DNA of 64,000 bases, taken from NCBI GenBank assembly GCA_013297875.1, contig JAAFIW010000002.1:1-64000 (forward strand), read 5' to 3'. Made by a program: the position numbers and the translations under genes. Of the stretch, positions 16,554 to 26,888 are shown piece by piece. The notes below the pieces were generated by a model. That model was given only the letters and a program-made list of their open reading frames with translations. It did not search any database and was not told where the DNA came from. Each line of letters begins with the position of its first letter. Position 1 is the stretch's first letter. Origin of the DNA: Comamonadaceae bacterium. GTDB lineage: Bacteria; Pseudomonadota; Gammaproteobacteria; Burkholderiales; Burkholderiaceae_C.

Positions 16554-16949
16554 TCAGACCAACCGGTGTGTCTGCGCGCGGCTTGCTGCTTTGTCCAGTG
16601 TCAGAACCGCCTCGCATCCCAGCGCCTGCATCTGGGCTCCAATCAAATGGTCGGCCCAGTCACCGCCGTGTTGCTGCCAAGCCTCATAGGCGATCAACAG
16701 CGTGGGTAAAGCCTCGAACCTCAGACCGGCAAAGTCCAGCAAGCTGGCGATGGTTTGCTGGCATTGAGCCAGGCTGTAGCCATAGAGCCGCGAGAGCACC
16801 CAAACCAGCTCACACAACACCACATGTCCAACCATGCTCGGGCGCTCCTGGGCCAGCTCAAGGTCCAGCACGCGTTGCACGCGCTCGGCTGCAAGCGGGT
16901 CATCATTGGTGACGAGGCGCACCAGGATGTTGGTATCAAGCGCGAGCAT
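16554..16949 (-). CDS. vapC: VapC-type PIN-domain toxin
   Basis: The 131-residue PIN ribonuclease has the acidic set expected for metal binding: Asp5 in LALDTNILVRL, Glu47 in LCELVWVL, Asp97/Asp100 in DWADHLI and Asp119 in LTLDKAA. VapC toxins cleave tRNA or rRNA and arrest growth when released. It overlaps the antitoxin gene by 14 bases, so the two are co-translated. The cellular target is unknown. Confidence 0.85.
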   Translation of the reverse strand: MLALDTNILVRLVTNDDPLAAERVQRVLDLELAQERPSMVGHVVLCELVWVLSRLYGYSLAQCQQTIASLLDFAGLRFEALPTLLIAYEAWQQHGGDWADHLIGAQMQALGCEAVLTLDKAASRAQTHRLV

Positions 16950-17250
16950 GTTTCTGGCCAGACTTAGGGAGCCTCGGCAAAGACTTTGCAGAGGACTCCG
17001 TATGCCGCTGTGCCACCATTTCCATGACTGCCTGGTTCATTTCTTCAACGCTGCAGGCGCGTTGCGGTCGCGGCAACAGCCCACGCAGGCTGGCAAACGA
17101 AGCCTGGCTGGCTTTACTGACCTTGGACACCGTGATCCGGCCATCAGGCTGCGGCACAAAGTCAAGCTTGTCGCCAGGCTCCACTTGCAAAAGCATGCGT
17201 ATGCCCTTTGGCAGCGTGATCTGGGCTTTGCTGGTTAACGTAGTTTGCAT
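16936..17250 (-). CDS. vapB: AbrB/MazE-type antitoxin
   Basis: The 104-residue protein has an N-terminal swapped-hairpin AbrB DNA-binding domain (TTLTSKAQITLPKGIRMLL, KLDFVPQPDGRITV) and a longer helical C-terminus that should wrap the VapC toxin. It probably represses its own operon at the palindrome at 17253-17280. The C-terminal part is rather long for the family. Confidence 0.85.
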   Translation of the reverse strand: MQTTLTSKAQITLPKGIRMLLQVEPGDKLDFVPQPDGRITVSKVSKASQASFASLRGLLPRPQRACSVEEMNQAVMEMVAQRHTESSAKSLPRLPKSGQKHARA

Positions 17251-17252
17251 TG

Positions 17253-17280
17253 AATTTCCTTACGAAACGGTAAGGAAATT
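17253..17280 (-). promoter_or_regulatory. Operator palindrome overlapping the vapB ribosome binding site
   Basis: AATTTCCTTAC (17253-17263) and GTAAGGAAATT (17270-17280) are perfect 11-bp inverted repeats with a 6-bp spacer, three bases upstream of the vapB start. In the mRNA the arm next to the start contains AAGGA, which is the Shine-Dalgarno sequence. The site can therefore work as a repressor operator and could also hide the ribosome site in an RNA hairpin. Confidence 0.75.
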
Positions 17281-17300
17281 ATAGCTCCCAAGCGTGTCCA

Positions 17301-18416
17301 TCACCCCCGAAACCGCAGCGCCGCCTGCCGACTCACCTCCGCCAGCAGCCTTTCACGCCCTTGCAGCTCGCGCAGCCAGCGCGCGTCGTTGCTGCCGCGT
17401 TCGGCGCTGGCGCGCAGCATGTTGACCGCTGCGCCTGCGCCCACGCTGTGGGCATGGGGCTCGATCTGGCGTAGCGTGTTGCTGATGTGTTCGCGCAGCG
17501 GCATGTGGTGGCCGGTGACGGGGTCGACATACACCGCCTCCAGCCCGAAGCGGCAGGCCTGAAAGCGGTTGTAGGTATAGACCAGGTAGTCGTCTTCCTG
17601 CGGCACAAAGGGCTGGTCGGTCACAAACCACTTGGCCAGCGCCTGCACCATGCCAGCCAATGCGGCGGCGCGGTCAATCGACAGCGGTGTGTCAAACACC
17701 CGTATTTCAACCGTGCCAAATTCCGGCTTGGGGCGAATGTCCCAGTAAAAGTCTTTCATGCTCTGGACCACGCCGGTGCGGGTGGTCTTGTCAAAAAACT
17801 CGGTGAACTGGCCCCAGTCCAGCGTGTAGGGCGCGCGGCCCGACATGGGAAAGGCAAACACCGAGTTCAACCGGGCCGAGTCAAACTGCGTGTCTTGCCC
17901 CTGCACATACGGGCTGGAGGCCGACAGTGCAATGAAGTGCGGGATGTAGCGTGACAGGCGGTGCAACATCATCAAGGCGCTGTTGGCATCGGGGCAGCCC
18001 ACATGCACGTGCTGACCAAAAATCGTGAACTGTTTGGACAGGTAGCCATACAGCTCCGAGAGCTGGCGAAAGCGGGGTTTGTCGTAGATGCGCTGCTCGT
18101 GCCAGCGCTGAAAAGGGTGGGTACCGCCGCCCACCACGGCAATGTTCAGCTTGTCAGCGCAGCGCACCAGCGCATCGCGAATGAGCGTCAGCTCGCCCAG
18201 CACCTCGGCCGACGAATGGCAGATGCCGGTGGAGATTTCGATCATGCTGCTGGTCATCTCGGGTACCACCGAGCCGGGCAGCGGCAGCTTGGCCATCAGG
18301 CGCAGCATTTCTTCGGCATAGGGTGCCAAGTCATAGTCGTGGGTGTTGACCAGCTGCAGCTCCAGCTCCACGCCCAGGGTGAGCGGGGCAGATGCGCGAA
18401 AGGCTTCAAGCGCCAT
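17301..18416 (-). CDS. ybdK: Carboxylate-amine ligase, YbdK/GCS2 family
   Basis: The 371-residue protein begins [20 protein letters not shown], the ATP-grasp-like start of the GCS2 family, and has [15 protein letters not shown] and [10 protein letters not shown]. Family members ligate an amino group to a carboxylate in an ATP-dependent reaction; YbdK shows weak glutamate-cysteine ligase activity. The start at 18416 is chosen over 18452 because family similarity begins there; it overlaps the antiporter stop by 11 bases. Confidence 0.85.
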   Translation of the reverse strand: MALEAFRASAPLTLGVELELQLVNTHDYDLAPYAEEMLRLMAKLPLPGSVVPEMTSSMIEISTGICHSSAEVLGELTLIRDALVRCADKLNIAVVGGGTHPFQRWHEQRIYDKPRFRQLSELYGYLSKQFTIFGQHVHVGCPDANSALMMLHRLSRYIPHFIALSASSPYVQGQDTQFDSARLNSVFAFPMSGRAPYTLDWGQFTEFFDKTTRTGVVQSMKDFYWDIRPKPEFGTVEIRVFDTPLSIDRAAALAGMVQALAKWFVTDQPFVPQEDDYLVYTYNRFQACRFGLEAVYVDPVTGHHMPLREHISNTLRQIEPHAHSVGAGAAVNMLRASAERGSNDARWLRELQGRERLLAEVSRQAALRFRG

Positions 18417-19731
18417 GGCGGCCAGCAAAAACGTTGAATGGCGCGGGAGCACTCACATCGGCATGCGGCTCGACGAGGTTGGGTGCTGCCAAAGGCGCCT
18501 GGCCTATGCGCTCCAGGCTCTCGCCTGCTCGGCGCAGCGCATAAGTGGCAATCACGGCACCCAGCACTTCCATTAACAAAATCGCAGGCAAGGCCACCTG
18601 CGCCACCTGGGCACCCAGCATCGGCGCCGACACCACAAATTGCGACACCAGCAGCAGCGGCACCGACGACATGGGTAGCATGGCGCAGCCGGTCCACAGC
18701 GCTTGTTTCCAGTTGGTGCCACTGCCAAAGTTGGCCAGTGCCACGCCAGTCACCTTGGCCGCCGCGCGTGACAGCACCACCGCCAGCGAGAGCACCAGCA
18801 CCGCCACGCTCCAGTCAGCATTGGCAGCGACCACTGAAACCAGCACAAACGTCAGCATCACCAACATCGACGCTGCGCTGCCCAGCTGGCGTGGCCAGGC
18901 CCAGGGCCGGGGGTTGAGTTGCTTGAGCAGCATGCCGCCTAGCAGCGCCGCCAACGGGGCAGAGCCACCAAAATGCGCCGCCAGCGCGGCACTGGCGGCG
19001 ATCAGGCATAGCAGCAGCACCGATGTGTTTTCGCTGACCGGGTTCATCACCCGCAGTGCCACCCGTAGGGCCAGCGCCAGCACACCGCCCACCACCACCG
19101 ACAGGCCCAGCACCACCAGCACGGGGTAGATGGTGTCGGCCAGCGTCACTTGCGTGCGGTTCATCAACCCGGCTTTGGCACTGCCCAAAGTCAGCACATA
19201 CAACGTGCTCAAGGTACCCAGTGCCAGCGCCCGCTCGGTTACCGGCCCAGCGGCACGCGAATCCATCACCACCCGGCTGAGCACGGCGGGCGACGCCGCC
19301 ATGGCAATGATGGCCAGCGGCTCGGCCACGGCGGGGCTGACGTTCAGCCAGCGCAGCGTGAAATACACCGCACAAAACGTGAGCACCGCCTCTACCAGGC
19401 TTTGCACCAGCACCATGGGGTTGTGGCGAAACCAGCGCAGCGGTAACCGCCCACCGGCTTCAAACAGCACCACGGCCACCCCCAGCTCCAGCAAAAACAG
19501 GCCGGTGCCGTGCAGTGGCCACGCCGAGCCACCGAAGCCGGCGCCATCAAAACCCAGCACACCGGCCAGGGCACCCACCAGCGAATAGCCGATGACCTTG
19601 GGTAAGCCGGCATGGCGCTGCACCAGGTGACCCGCCGCCGCCGCCAGCGCCAACAGCAAGGACCACTGCACCGTGGGCAGGCCGGCGGATGGTTTGATCC
19701 ACTCAGCCCAGAACGCAGACAACTCATTCAT
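18406..19731 (-). CDS. Cation/proton antiporter (CPA2/KefB-like membrane domain)
   Basis: The 441-residue protein has about twelve membrane helices of the Na+/H+ exchanger fold ([59 protein letters not shown]). It lacks the C-terminal TrkA-N nucleotide-binding domain of full KefB, so it is a membrane-only antiporter. The start MNELSAFW at 19731 is preferred to a codon 18 bases upstream. It forms a two-gene operon with ybdK. Confidence 0.8.
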   Translation of the reverse strand: MNELSAFWAEWIKPSAGLPTVQWSLLLALAAAAGHLVQRHAGLPKVIGYSLVGALAGVLGFDGAGFGGSAWPLHGTGLFLLELGVAVVLFEAGGRLPLRWFRHNPMVLVQSLVEAVLTFCAVYFTLRWLNVSPAVAEPLAIIAMAASPAVLSRVVMDSRAAGPVTERALALGTLSTLYVLTLGSAKAGLMNRTQVTLADTIYPVLVVLGLSVVVGGVLALALRVALRVMNPVSENTSVLLLCLIAASAALAAHFGGSAPLAALLGGMLLKQLNPRPWAWPRQLGSAASMLVMLTFVLVSVVAANADWSVAVLVLSLAVVLSRAAAKVTGVALANFGSGTNWKQALWTGCAMLPMSSVPLLLVSQFVVSAPMLGAQVAQVALPAILLMEVLGAVIATYALRRAGESLERIGQAPLAAPNLVEPHADVSAPAPFNVFAGRHGA

Positions 19732-19877
19732 CGTGACAACACTCCGCAAATAGATTGCGGCAAACCATAGGGCCTGCAGCGCTTACAGATGTGTGTTTTG
19801 GCGATTCAGGTGCAAGCGGATGTGTGTGACGGTGAAATGTGCAGACCGCCGCTGATGGGGGGAAAAAATACTCAATT

Positions 19878-19912
19878 GCTATTATTTATATAGCTAAATG
19901 TACCCGCCAGAC
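19878..19912 (+). repeat. Decayed copy of the short repeat
   Basis: GCTATTATTTATATAGCT matches the palindromic head of the family, but the TGCTTGAGC core is missing. The following GTACCCGCCAGACGTGCACGT resembles the TGCACGT tail of the second subfamily. The rest of the 19732-19993 gap shows no gene. Confidence 0.45.
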
Positions 19913-19993
19913 GTGCACGTTTTGCCGATAGGGCTTGAAAACGGGCTTTTTGAGTGCTTTTGATCAGCTTTTGGCCACGGTCAACCCGCCAGC

Positions 19994-20410
19994 TCAGCCA
20001 GCCTTTTTGCGGTGGTACGTTAAGGCTGCTGCAATACAAAAACTGACGGTTTGAGTGGGAATGGGCTGGCCCGCGTCGAACACGATGGCCCGTTGGCCTT
20101 CAAAACGAAGCTCGCCCGGAAACAGCGTGCGAAAGGTTTCCACCAGCGTGGTCTGGCAGTTGAACATCAATGCGTAATCGGTGGGTTGGGCGCTTTTGTG
20201 GCGCAGCCGCAGGGTGCTCCCGCTCTTGCTGCGCGTGGTCAGGTAGGCGGGTTCGCCCCATTTCAGCGTTTCGTCCAGGGGCCCTACGCCGGGCGTCGCG
20301 GCGGCGGTTTGAAAAATCAGCTCGCGCAGCGTCCACAGAGCGGGTGCCACCGCAGGCGGGTAGCCTGCAAAAACCTGGGCCACGCCGGGGTGCGCTATCG
20401 CTGTGGCCAC
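19994..20410 (-). CDS. DUF1801 (YdhG-like) protein
   Basis: The 138-residue protein matches the DUF1801 fold: PAVAPALWTLRELIFQTAA, then ETLKWGEPAYLT, and a C-terminal YHRKK. These small cytoplasmic proteins have an SCP2/YdhG-like structure and no established activity. The gene lies 13 bases downstream of the thioesterase gene on the same strand, suggesting an operon. Confidence 0.75.
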   Translation of the reverse strand: MATAIAHPGVAQVFAGYPPAVAPALWTLRELIFQTAAATPGVGPLDETLKWGEPAYLTTRSKSGSTLRLRHKSAQPTDYALMFNCQTTLVETFRTLFPGELRFEGQRAIVFDAGQPIPTQTVSFCIAAALTYHRKKAG

Positions 20411-20422
20411 TGCGCTTGCTTG

Positions 20423-20827
20423 TTACGAACGCGGAATGGCGTAAGTGCCCACCGCATGGGCCACCAGTTCGTCGCTGCCCTCCGAGTAGATCGACACCTC
20501 GCCCACCGCCAGCGACTTGCCCAGCTTGATGAGCTTGCAAACCCCAATCACTGCGGCACCAGCTGTGGGTTTGCGCAGAAAGTTGATATTCAAACTGGTG
20601 GTCACCGTCAGCGGCACGATACCAATTTCACCCAGTATGGCGACATACAGCGCCACATCGGCCAAGGTCATCATCACCGGACCCGAGACCGTGCCGCCAG
20701 GGCGCAACTCGTTGATGCCCACCGGGTGTTTGACCGTAGCCGACATATTGCCCACCGCGAGCACGACGCATTGGCTCTGGGGGAATTCAGCGCGGAGGAA
20801 TTGGGTGATTTCGGTTTGGGTGGGCAT
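20423..20827 (-). CDS. PaaI-type hotdog thioesterase
   Basis: The 134-residue protein is a hotdog-fold enzyme of the 4HBT/PaaI type: PGGTVSGPVMMTLADVALYVAI is the helix region carrying the catalytic aspartate (in LADVA), and TTSLNINFLRKP is the acyl-CoA-binding strand. It should hydrolyse acyl- or aryl-CoA thioesters in the cytoplasm; the substrate is unknown. Confidence 0.8.
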   Translation of the reverse strand: MPTQTEITQFLRAEFPQSQCVVLAVGNMSATVKHPVGINELRPGGTVSGPVMMTLADVALYVAILGEIGIVPLTVTTSLNINFLRKPTAGAAVIGVCKLIKLGKSLAVGEVSIYSEGSDELVAHAVGTYAIPRS

Positions 20828-21009
20828 CGGGCGGTCATGAAAAGATGGTGATTGTGCTTGCTACGCTATTCATAGCGAAGAGTTGAGATTTTATATGGGC
20901 GGCAAGCCACAAGCACAAATTGTGCGATGTATGCAAGCTATCAACCTGGATAGGTACGGGCGACACATATCGTTGATAGACTGTAAAGACTTACCAATCG
21001 AGGCGTTTT

Positions 21010-21301
21010 TTGAATCCGTACATAACTGCTGCCAAAGCTGAAAAGCTGTTGTCCTTTGTTGCCCTCGCCGCGCTGGCGGCCTGTGGCGGTGGTGGGGGCG
21101 ATTCGCCCAGCACGGCAGCTGTGCCTGTGCCTGCACCAGGCCTGGTCACTGTCAATTCAACCGCTGGTTTTCCGACGACCGGTAGCTACCAGCGGCTATT
21201 CACCGCAGAGGGGCCCAATACTGCTTTGCGCAGCGGCTTATCGCTGATTCATCCCAGTGACCGTACCGTTGAGTATGAAATCGAGACAACTAATCCTATT
21301 T
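21010..21301 (+). pseudogene. 5' part of a lipoprotein gene interrupted by an insertion sequence
   Basis: The frame encodes a lipoprotein leader (LLSFVALAALAAC, lipidated Cys25, then a glycine run) and about 70 further residues before the IS begins at 21302. The frame then reads a few codons of IS sequence and stops at 21312. The remainder of the gene continues at 22922 beyond the element. Confidence 0.8.
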
Positions 21302-22917
21302 CCGGCAGTTGACAGGCCATAAACCTGCTGGAAGCTAGACTCAGAGCCAGTTTCAACGGATTTGTGAGGGTCACCAAATGGGTGAAGCTAGAAGGCGTCG
21401 ACTGGCCGGTCAAAGTGCGCATTTACAGGCCATGGCAGTAGACACCCCAGGCGGGCGGATACATGTGCAATGGGATCACGACGCTAGCGCCACACCGAAT
21501 GCACAGTTGACGTTCTTTGCCGAATTCTTGGCTGCCACAGGCATCTACGAATCGTGGGTGAGCAGTTGTCCCCTGACCTACATCAGCCCCAACGCACCGA
21601 GCAAACGTGATGTGCTGGGCACATGGCTGTTGGCCATCCTGGCCGGTCACAACCGCTATGCCCACATCACCGGGCTGCGCAATGATGCGGTCAGCCCCCA
21701 GATCCTGGGGATGAACAAAATCATCAGCGAAGACGCGCTGCGCCGGGCGCTGGCCCGTATGAGCGCTGATCAAGGCAGCGCCTGGCTTTGCCCCCAACTG
21801 CTTGGCAGCGTGCAAAGCGCATTGAGCACCCCGTGGATACTGGACATCGACACCACCATCAAACCCCTGTATGGCAAACAAGACGGTGCCCAGGTCAGCT
21901 ACAACCCCCACAAACCAGGCCGGCCCAGCCATGCGCTACACACCTACTGGGTGGGCAATCTGCGCTTGGTACTGGACGTTGTGGTCTCGCCTGGCAAAGA
22001 GCACAGCGCGGGCAAAGCGCGTCCTGGTTTGATGGGTGTGCTGGACAAGCTTGAGCCCCAACAGCGCCCAGTGCTGGTGCGGGGCGACTGCGGCTTTGGC
22101 AATGAGCCGTTCATTGCCGAGCTGGAGGAACGCGGCCAACCCTATTTGTTCAAGCTGCGCCAGACGGCGGGTGTCAAAAAATTACTCGCCCGCCAGTTCG
22201 CCCGCGCTGACTGGAGCACGCCGGGCCCCAGCGATCAGGGCTGGAGCGCCGTTGAGGACACCCTGAAGCTGTCGGGCTGGGACAAGTCGCGCCGGGTGGT
22301 GATATTGCGCCGGGCGGTCAAGACTGACTTGGCCTTGAGCCGTAAAACCCAAGACCAGCAGATTGAACTGCTGATGCCTGACCAGGATGTGCAGGCCTGG
22401 GAGTACGCCGTGCTGGTGACCAGCAGCACTTACCCCTTGGAGGTATTTGGCCAACTCTACAGAGACCGGGCCGATTGTGAGAACGGCTTTGATGAGCTGA
22501 AAAACCAGTGGGGCTGGGGCGGCTTCACGACGCAGGACATTGAGCGCTGCCAGGCCAGCGCGCGTGCCGTGGCGCTGGTCTACAACTGGTGGTCTTGGTA
22601 CTGTAGGGCGGCTCAGCCAGGTGCGCGGATGGAGGCAATCACCAGTCGGGCGCTGTTGCTGGCGGGCGTGGGCAGAGCCGTCAAACATGCGGGGCAGACG
22701 ACGCTATACCTGACGCCGATGCATGCAGCAAAAGACAAACTGATGGCGCTGCTTGCCAATGTCCGTGCGGCCTTGGGTCATGTCAGGGCAGTTGCGGAGC
22801 AGTTACCCAGCACCAACAGCTGGACGACGTTCCTGAACTATGTGGTGGCCAAAATCATCCGCCCTTTGCCGCCCTGGATACCGCCTGCGCAGCTTATGGG
22901 CGCTGGGTAACTGCCGG
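21302..22917 (+). mobile_element. IS1380-like insertion sequence, complete
   Basis: The 1616-bp element has terminal inverted repeats CCGGCAGTTGAC at the left and the complement of CCGGCAGTTAC at the right, and a 4-bp target duplication ATTT (21298-21301 and 22918-22921). Length, one long transposase gene and 4-bp duplication agree with the IS1380 family. The target is a lipoprotein gene read in the same direction. Confidence 0.85.
21378..22910 (+). CDS. IS1380-like DDE transposase
   Basis: The 510-residue protein carries a DDE catalytic triad: Asp in WILDIDTTIKPLYG (about 156-158), Asp237 in VLVRGDCGFG, and Glu in the YRDRADCENGFDELKNQWGW signature near residue 365. It fills the element and appears intact, so the IS may still be active. 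The last codon lies seven bases before the right end. Confidence 0.88.
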   Translation: MGEARRRRLAGQSAHLQAMAVDTPGGRIHVQWDHDASATPNAQLTFFAEFLAATGIYESWVSSCPLTYISPNAPSKRDVLGTWLLAILAGHNRYAHITGLRNDAVSPQILGMNKIISEDALRRALARMSADQGSAWLCPQLLGSVQSALSTPWILDIDTTIKPLYGKQDGAQVSYNPHKPGRPSHALHTYWVGNLRLVLDVVVSPGKEHSAGKARPGLMGVLDKLEPQQRPVLVRGDCGFGNEPFIAELEERGQPYLFKLRQTAGVKKLLARQFARADWSTPGPSDQGWSAVEDTLKLSGWDKSRRVVILRRAVKTDLALSRKTQDQQIELLMPDQDVQAWEYAVLVTSSTYPLEVFGQLYRDRADCENGFDELKNQWGWGGFTTQDIERCQASARAVALVYNWWSWYCRAAQPGARMEAITSRALLLAGVGRAVKHAGQTTLYLTPMHAAKDKLMALLANVRAALGHVRAVAEQLPSTNSWTTFLNYVVAKIIRPLPPWIPPAQLMGAG

Positions 22918-22921
22918 ATTT

Positions 22922-24330
22922 AGGCTAATTCGAACGTATCCGATTCTATTGTTGTGAATTCCGGCGTGGTTGATGCGGCCACCACAAAAGTATCAAACAT
23001 GGTCGGCAACGCAGTTGTTTACATTGTGGGTGGTGATATCAAGCGCCTACCTTTGGCTGCGACTGGTTCGGATCCCAAGGCGGGCATACAGTCCGCAGGC
23101 GTAACGACGCTTTGCAAATTTTCTGCAGAAAACACCTATATCGCGCCCCAGGGTACCGATTATGCAAACCCGCTTGAATCCAAGTACCTTGTCAGCACAA
23201 AAGGCTCGGATGGTGCTTGCAATACCGCTGATGACGGTCAAGCCGTGGTGACCTTCAGTACCGCTGGAAAACCACTTGTCGCAGCAGTGGACGCCAGCAC
23301 CGCTGGATTGGGGCGGGTACTTGCAAGCCTGCGGAACCCGATTACGCTTAAACCATCCGCGGTGGTTTACGGTCGCACATTGGTTGTTTCTCAGCCCAGC
23401 CCAGCATCCTTTCCGTTTGCCGCTGCTGCAAGCCCTGCGTTGACCAAGGTGATTGAAACGTCGGTTGATCTGCTGGTGGGTGAACAAAACAACCGCTTGA
23501 CGGTTTTGGCTATTGACGGGAGAAACACTCCATTGGATGCCACCATCGCCGGCGGAGTCGGTTGGGAAAGCGCTGGGTTTGATAACAATAATTTCTATGT
23601 TTTCCGAAACTCGGCACCATTGGCAAGTTTTTCAACATCAACCTGGAAGCTTGTCCGGATTTCCAGATCGTCGCCCACCGCGACGATCCTGGCATCGGGC
23701 TCAGGGAATCTTGCGTTGGCCGCAATGGGTACCAATTCCATTTTGGCAACCATACTGTCCACCAGTGGCTACAGCCTGAACAGAATTTCAAAAACCACAC
23801 CCGGTTCGCCAGTGGTTTTGCAGGGCCCGTCAACCAGCGTGTTATCAACGGTATTGGCATCCAGCCAGGGAACTCATATGGTGCTGCGTTCCAATCTGGT
23901 GAATGGCGGTGTGTCGAGTATCTCTGTTGATATGGTTGATGAAACCAGCAATGCAACTGTTTATTCAAGGGCAAACGCCTTTGTTTTTGATTCCATCCGG
24001 CCAGATTTTCTGTTCTTGAATAACAGCGTGGATACTACCGGGTTTGCCATTTTGGGTGATTTTTCCAATACGACAGGATCGTTGGGCGCAAGTTTGATCG
24101 CCTACAACGCTGCGGGTAAGGTGGCCACGGTTGCGGGGCAATTTCCAAACACCACAGAGTTCGGTTCGTCGCGTGCGCTCAGCGCCACCGGTGGCAGTAC
24201 CGGGGCGAGTTTCGCCACAGGGAGCCTCATTGCGGTGTCTGGCACAACCTACTTGACGGCCCCGCGACGGAATTATTCGTTTGATCCGCGGGTGACAAAC
24301 AGCATTCAGTACACCACGACGGTCAGGTAG
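22922..24330 (+). pseudogene. 3' part of the IS-interrupted lipoprotein gene
   Basis: About 460 codons continue the lipoprotein in the same frame as the 5' fragment if the IS and one ATTT copy are removed. The protein part is rich in Ser, Thr, Asn and short beta-like segments, suggesting a secreted beta-propeller or repeat protein; no family is recognised. The restored junction would read TAG at the first codon, so either a point change arose after insertion or the gene was already inactive. GTG at 22954 could start a leaderless fragment but this is unlikely. Confidence 0.7.
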
Positions 24331-24360
24331 TGCTTGGGCACTTGCGCCCAATCTGGGTTG

Positions 24361-24425
24361 CTACGGATTTTATAGCTGCTCAAGCGCACTGACTGTGCAC
24401 GTGAGCCCAATTCAGCCCAAAAATA
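24361..24425 (+). repeat. Short repeat, TGCACGT-tail subfamily
   Basis: TTTTATAGCTGCTCAAGCGC is followed by GTGCACGTGAGCCCAATTC and an AAAAA end. It fills most of the gap between the convergent lipoprotein pseudogene and parC. Confidence 0.65.
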
Positions 24426-26831
24426 CTACTCCACCCGCTCCACCCGCGCCGGCTTGAACCCCAAATCTGCCGCCTTGCCCTTGCGCCCCCGCGCCGCGCG
24501 GGCGTTGTTCAGGCTGCGGATTTCCAGCGTTTCTTCGCGGTCTTTGCCGCCGCGACCCGTGCCTGAAATCTTGATGCTGCGGCTGTAGGCTGCGGCACCG
24601 GCCAGGCTGTCTTTGTCTTCCAGATCAATCAGCATCAGGCCGCGGCCGCCGTTGGCCATGGTTTTGAGTTCGGTAATCTCAAACGTCAGGATGCGGCCAC
24701 CGGTGGAGGCGCAGGCGACGTGGGTGGCGGCGACGGTTCGGGTGGTCGCGGGTGCATCGCCCACTACGGCGGCGGTGATCTGGATGACCAACGGTGAGGG
24801 TTTGCACACCGTCTCGCCTTCGTTGCAGGTCACAAAGGCTTTGCCCGCTTTCAGGCGCGACACCATGTTGTCCACGCTGGCGATGAAGCCGTAGCCGCTG
24901 CTGGCGCTCAGCAGCAGCTGGGCGCTGGCGGCACCGGCAAAGTAGTGCAACGGCTGGGTGCCGGATTCGAGCTCGATCAAGGTGGTGATGGGCTGGCCGT
25001 CGCCGCGCGCACCGGGCAGCTGCGCCACGAGCACGGAATACACGCGGCCATTGCTGCCGAAGACCAGCAGCGTGTCCACGGTGCGGCATTCAAAGGTGCC
25101 GTGCAGGCCGTCGCCGGCCTTGAAGGCAAAACTCTGCGGGTCGTGGCCGTGCGCGGTGCGGGCGCGCACCCAGCCTTTGTCTGACACGACCACCGTCACC
25201 GGTTCGTCAATCACCTTCACCTCGACCACGGCCTTTTTCTCGGCCTGAATCAGGGTGCGGCGGGCATCGGCAAACTGTTTGGCGTCGGCTTCGATTTTCT
25301 TGATCATCAAGCGCCGCAACGCGGCGGGGCTGCCCAGAATTTCTTCCAGCTTTTGCCGCTCGTCGCGCAGCTCGGCCAGCTCTTTCTCGATGCGGATGGC
25401 TTCCAGCCGGGCCAGCTGGCGCAGGCGAATATCCAGAATGTCGTCGGCCTGGCGCTCGCTCAAGCCAAATCGGGCGATCAGCGCGGCCTTGGGCTCGTCG
25501 CTGGTGCGGATGATGGCAATCACCTCGTCGATGTTGAGCAACACCAACTGGCGGCCTTCCAGAATGTGGATGCGCTCCAGCACCTTGTCCAAACGGTGCT
25601 GGGTACGCCGCTGCACCGTGGTCTGGCGGAATTCAATCCACTCCGTCAGCATCTGGCGCAGTGACTTTTGTGTGGGCCGACCATCCAGGCCCACCATGGT
25701 CAGGTTGATCGGTGCCGAGGTTTCCAGGCTGGTGTGGGCCAAGAGCGCCGTGGTCAGCTCGGCCTGCTCGATGCGGCTGGTTTTGGGCTCAAACACCAGG
25801 CGCACAGCCGCTTCTTTGTTCGACTCGTCGCGCACCACGTCCAACACGGCCAGCACGCTGGCTTTCAGCTGGGTCTGCTCCTGGCTCAGGGCTTTTTTGC
25901 CGGCCTTGACCTTGGGGTTGGTGATTTCTTCAATTTCTTCCAGCACCTTTTGCGTGCTCACGCCGGGCGGGAGTTCGGTTACCACCAGCTGCCACTGGCC
26001 GCGCGCCAGCTCTTCAATCTTCCAGCGGGCCCGCACTTTCAGCGAGCCGCGGCCGGTGCGGTAGGCATCGGCAATGTCGGTGGCGCTGCTGATGATCTGG
26101 CCGCCGCCGGGGTAGTCGGGGCCGGGCACCAAGGCCAGCAAGTCAGCTTCGGGCAGCTCAGGTTGCTTGATCAGGGCCACGCAGGCGTCGGCAATCTCGC
26201 GCAGGTTGTGGCTGGGGATTTCGGTGGCCAGGCCCACGGCAATGCCGCTGGCACCGTTGAGCAACACAAACGGCAGGCGGGCGGGCAGCAAGCGGGGTTC
26301 TTGCTCGCTGCCGTCGTAGTTGGGCACAAAGTCAGCCGTGCCTTCGTCCAGTTCGTCGAGTAACAGGGTGGCGATTTTGGCCAGCCGCGCCTCGGTGTAG
26401 CGCATGGCGGCGGCGCTGTCGCCGTCGCGGCTGCCAAAGTTGCCCTGGCCGTCAATCAGCGGGTAGCGCTGGCTGAAGTCTTGCGCCATGCGCACCATGG
26501 CGTCATAGGCGGCGGCGTCGCTGTGGGGGTGAAATTTGCCCAGCACATCGCCCACCACCCGAGCGCTTTTAACCGGCTTGGCACCGCTGTTGCCATTGCT
26601 GCCGCCAAAGCCCAGGCCCATGCGCGACATGCTGTACAAAATGCGCCGCTGCACCGGTTTCTGGCCATCGCACACGTCGGGCAGGGCACGGCCTTTGACC
26701 ACGCTGAGCGCGTATTCCAGATAGGCCTGTTGGGCGTAGGCGGCCAGGCTTTGGTCATTGCCGTCTTGTTGCGGTGGCACAGGCGGCGTGGTGGGTGGCG
26801 GTGGTGGGGGGGTGATCAGGTCGTGTTGCAT
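24426..26831 (-). CDS. parC: DNA topoisomerase IV subunit A
   Basis: The 801-residue protein is the DNA-cleaving subunit of topoisomerase IV, which unlinks daughter chromosomes. The catalytic tyrosine is Tyr145 in [10 protein letters not shown], and the cleavage-site helix is [19 protein letters not shown]-terminal beta-pinwheel follows. The N-terminus has a proline run ([14 protein letters not shown], residues 7-20) that would need EF-P for efficient translation. At the quinolone-determining position equivalent to E. coli Ser80 there is Ala106. It lies 57 bases downstream of the transglycosylase gene. Confidence 0.93.
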   Translation of the reverse strand: MQHDLITPPPPPPTTPPVPPQQDGNDQSLAAYAQQAYLEYALSVVKGRALPDVCDGQKPVQRRILYSMSRMGLGFGGSNGNSGAKPVKSARVVGDVLGKFHPHSDAAAYDAMVRMAQDFSQRYPLIDGQGNFGSRDGDSAAAMRYTEARLAKIATLLLDELDEGTADFVPNYDGSEQEPRLLPARLPFVLLNGASGIAVGLATEIPSHNLREIADACVALIKQPELPEADLLALVPGPDYPGGGQIISSATDIADAYRTGRGSLKVRARWKIEELARGQWQLVVTELPPGVSTQKVLEEIEEITNPKVKAGKKALSQEQTQLKASVLAVLDVVRDESNKEAAVRLVFEPKTSRIEQAELTTALLAHTSLETSAPINLTMVGLDGRPTQKSLRQMLTEWIEFRQTTVQRRTQHRLDKVLERIHILEGRQLVLLNIDEVIAIIRTSDEPKAALIARFGLSERQADDILDIRLRQLARLEAIRIEKELAELRDERQKLEEILGSPAALRRLMIKKIEADAKQFADARRTLIQAEKKAVVEVKVIDEPVTVVVSDKGWVRARTAHGHDPQSFAFKAGDGLHGTFECRTVDTLLVFGSNGRVYSVLVAQLPGARGDGQPITTLIELESGTQPLHYFAGAASAQLLLSASSGYGFIASVDNMVSRLKAGKAFVTCNEGETVCKPSPLVIQITAAVVGDAPATTRTVAATHVACASTGGRILTFEITELKTMANGGRGLMLIDLEDKDSLAGAAAYSRSIKISGTGRGGKDREETLEIRSLNNARAARGRKGKAADLGFKPARVERVE

Positions 26832-26888
26832 GCGAAAGGCAAAAGGGCAGAGCGTGCGCGGCGGGGTGCCACGCAGAGAGCAAAAAGA

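Noticed and set aside
20970-20996. Another copy of the GGACTTACG-ended palindrome
   Set aside because: GACTGTAAAGACTTACC is only loosely similar to the left end at 13067 and no partner end is nearby.
22954-24330. Independent gene starting at GTG 22954
   Set aside because: It is in frame with the lipoprotein 5' fragment across the IS and has no leader or ribosome site of its own.
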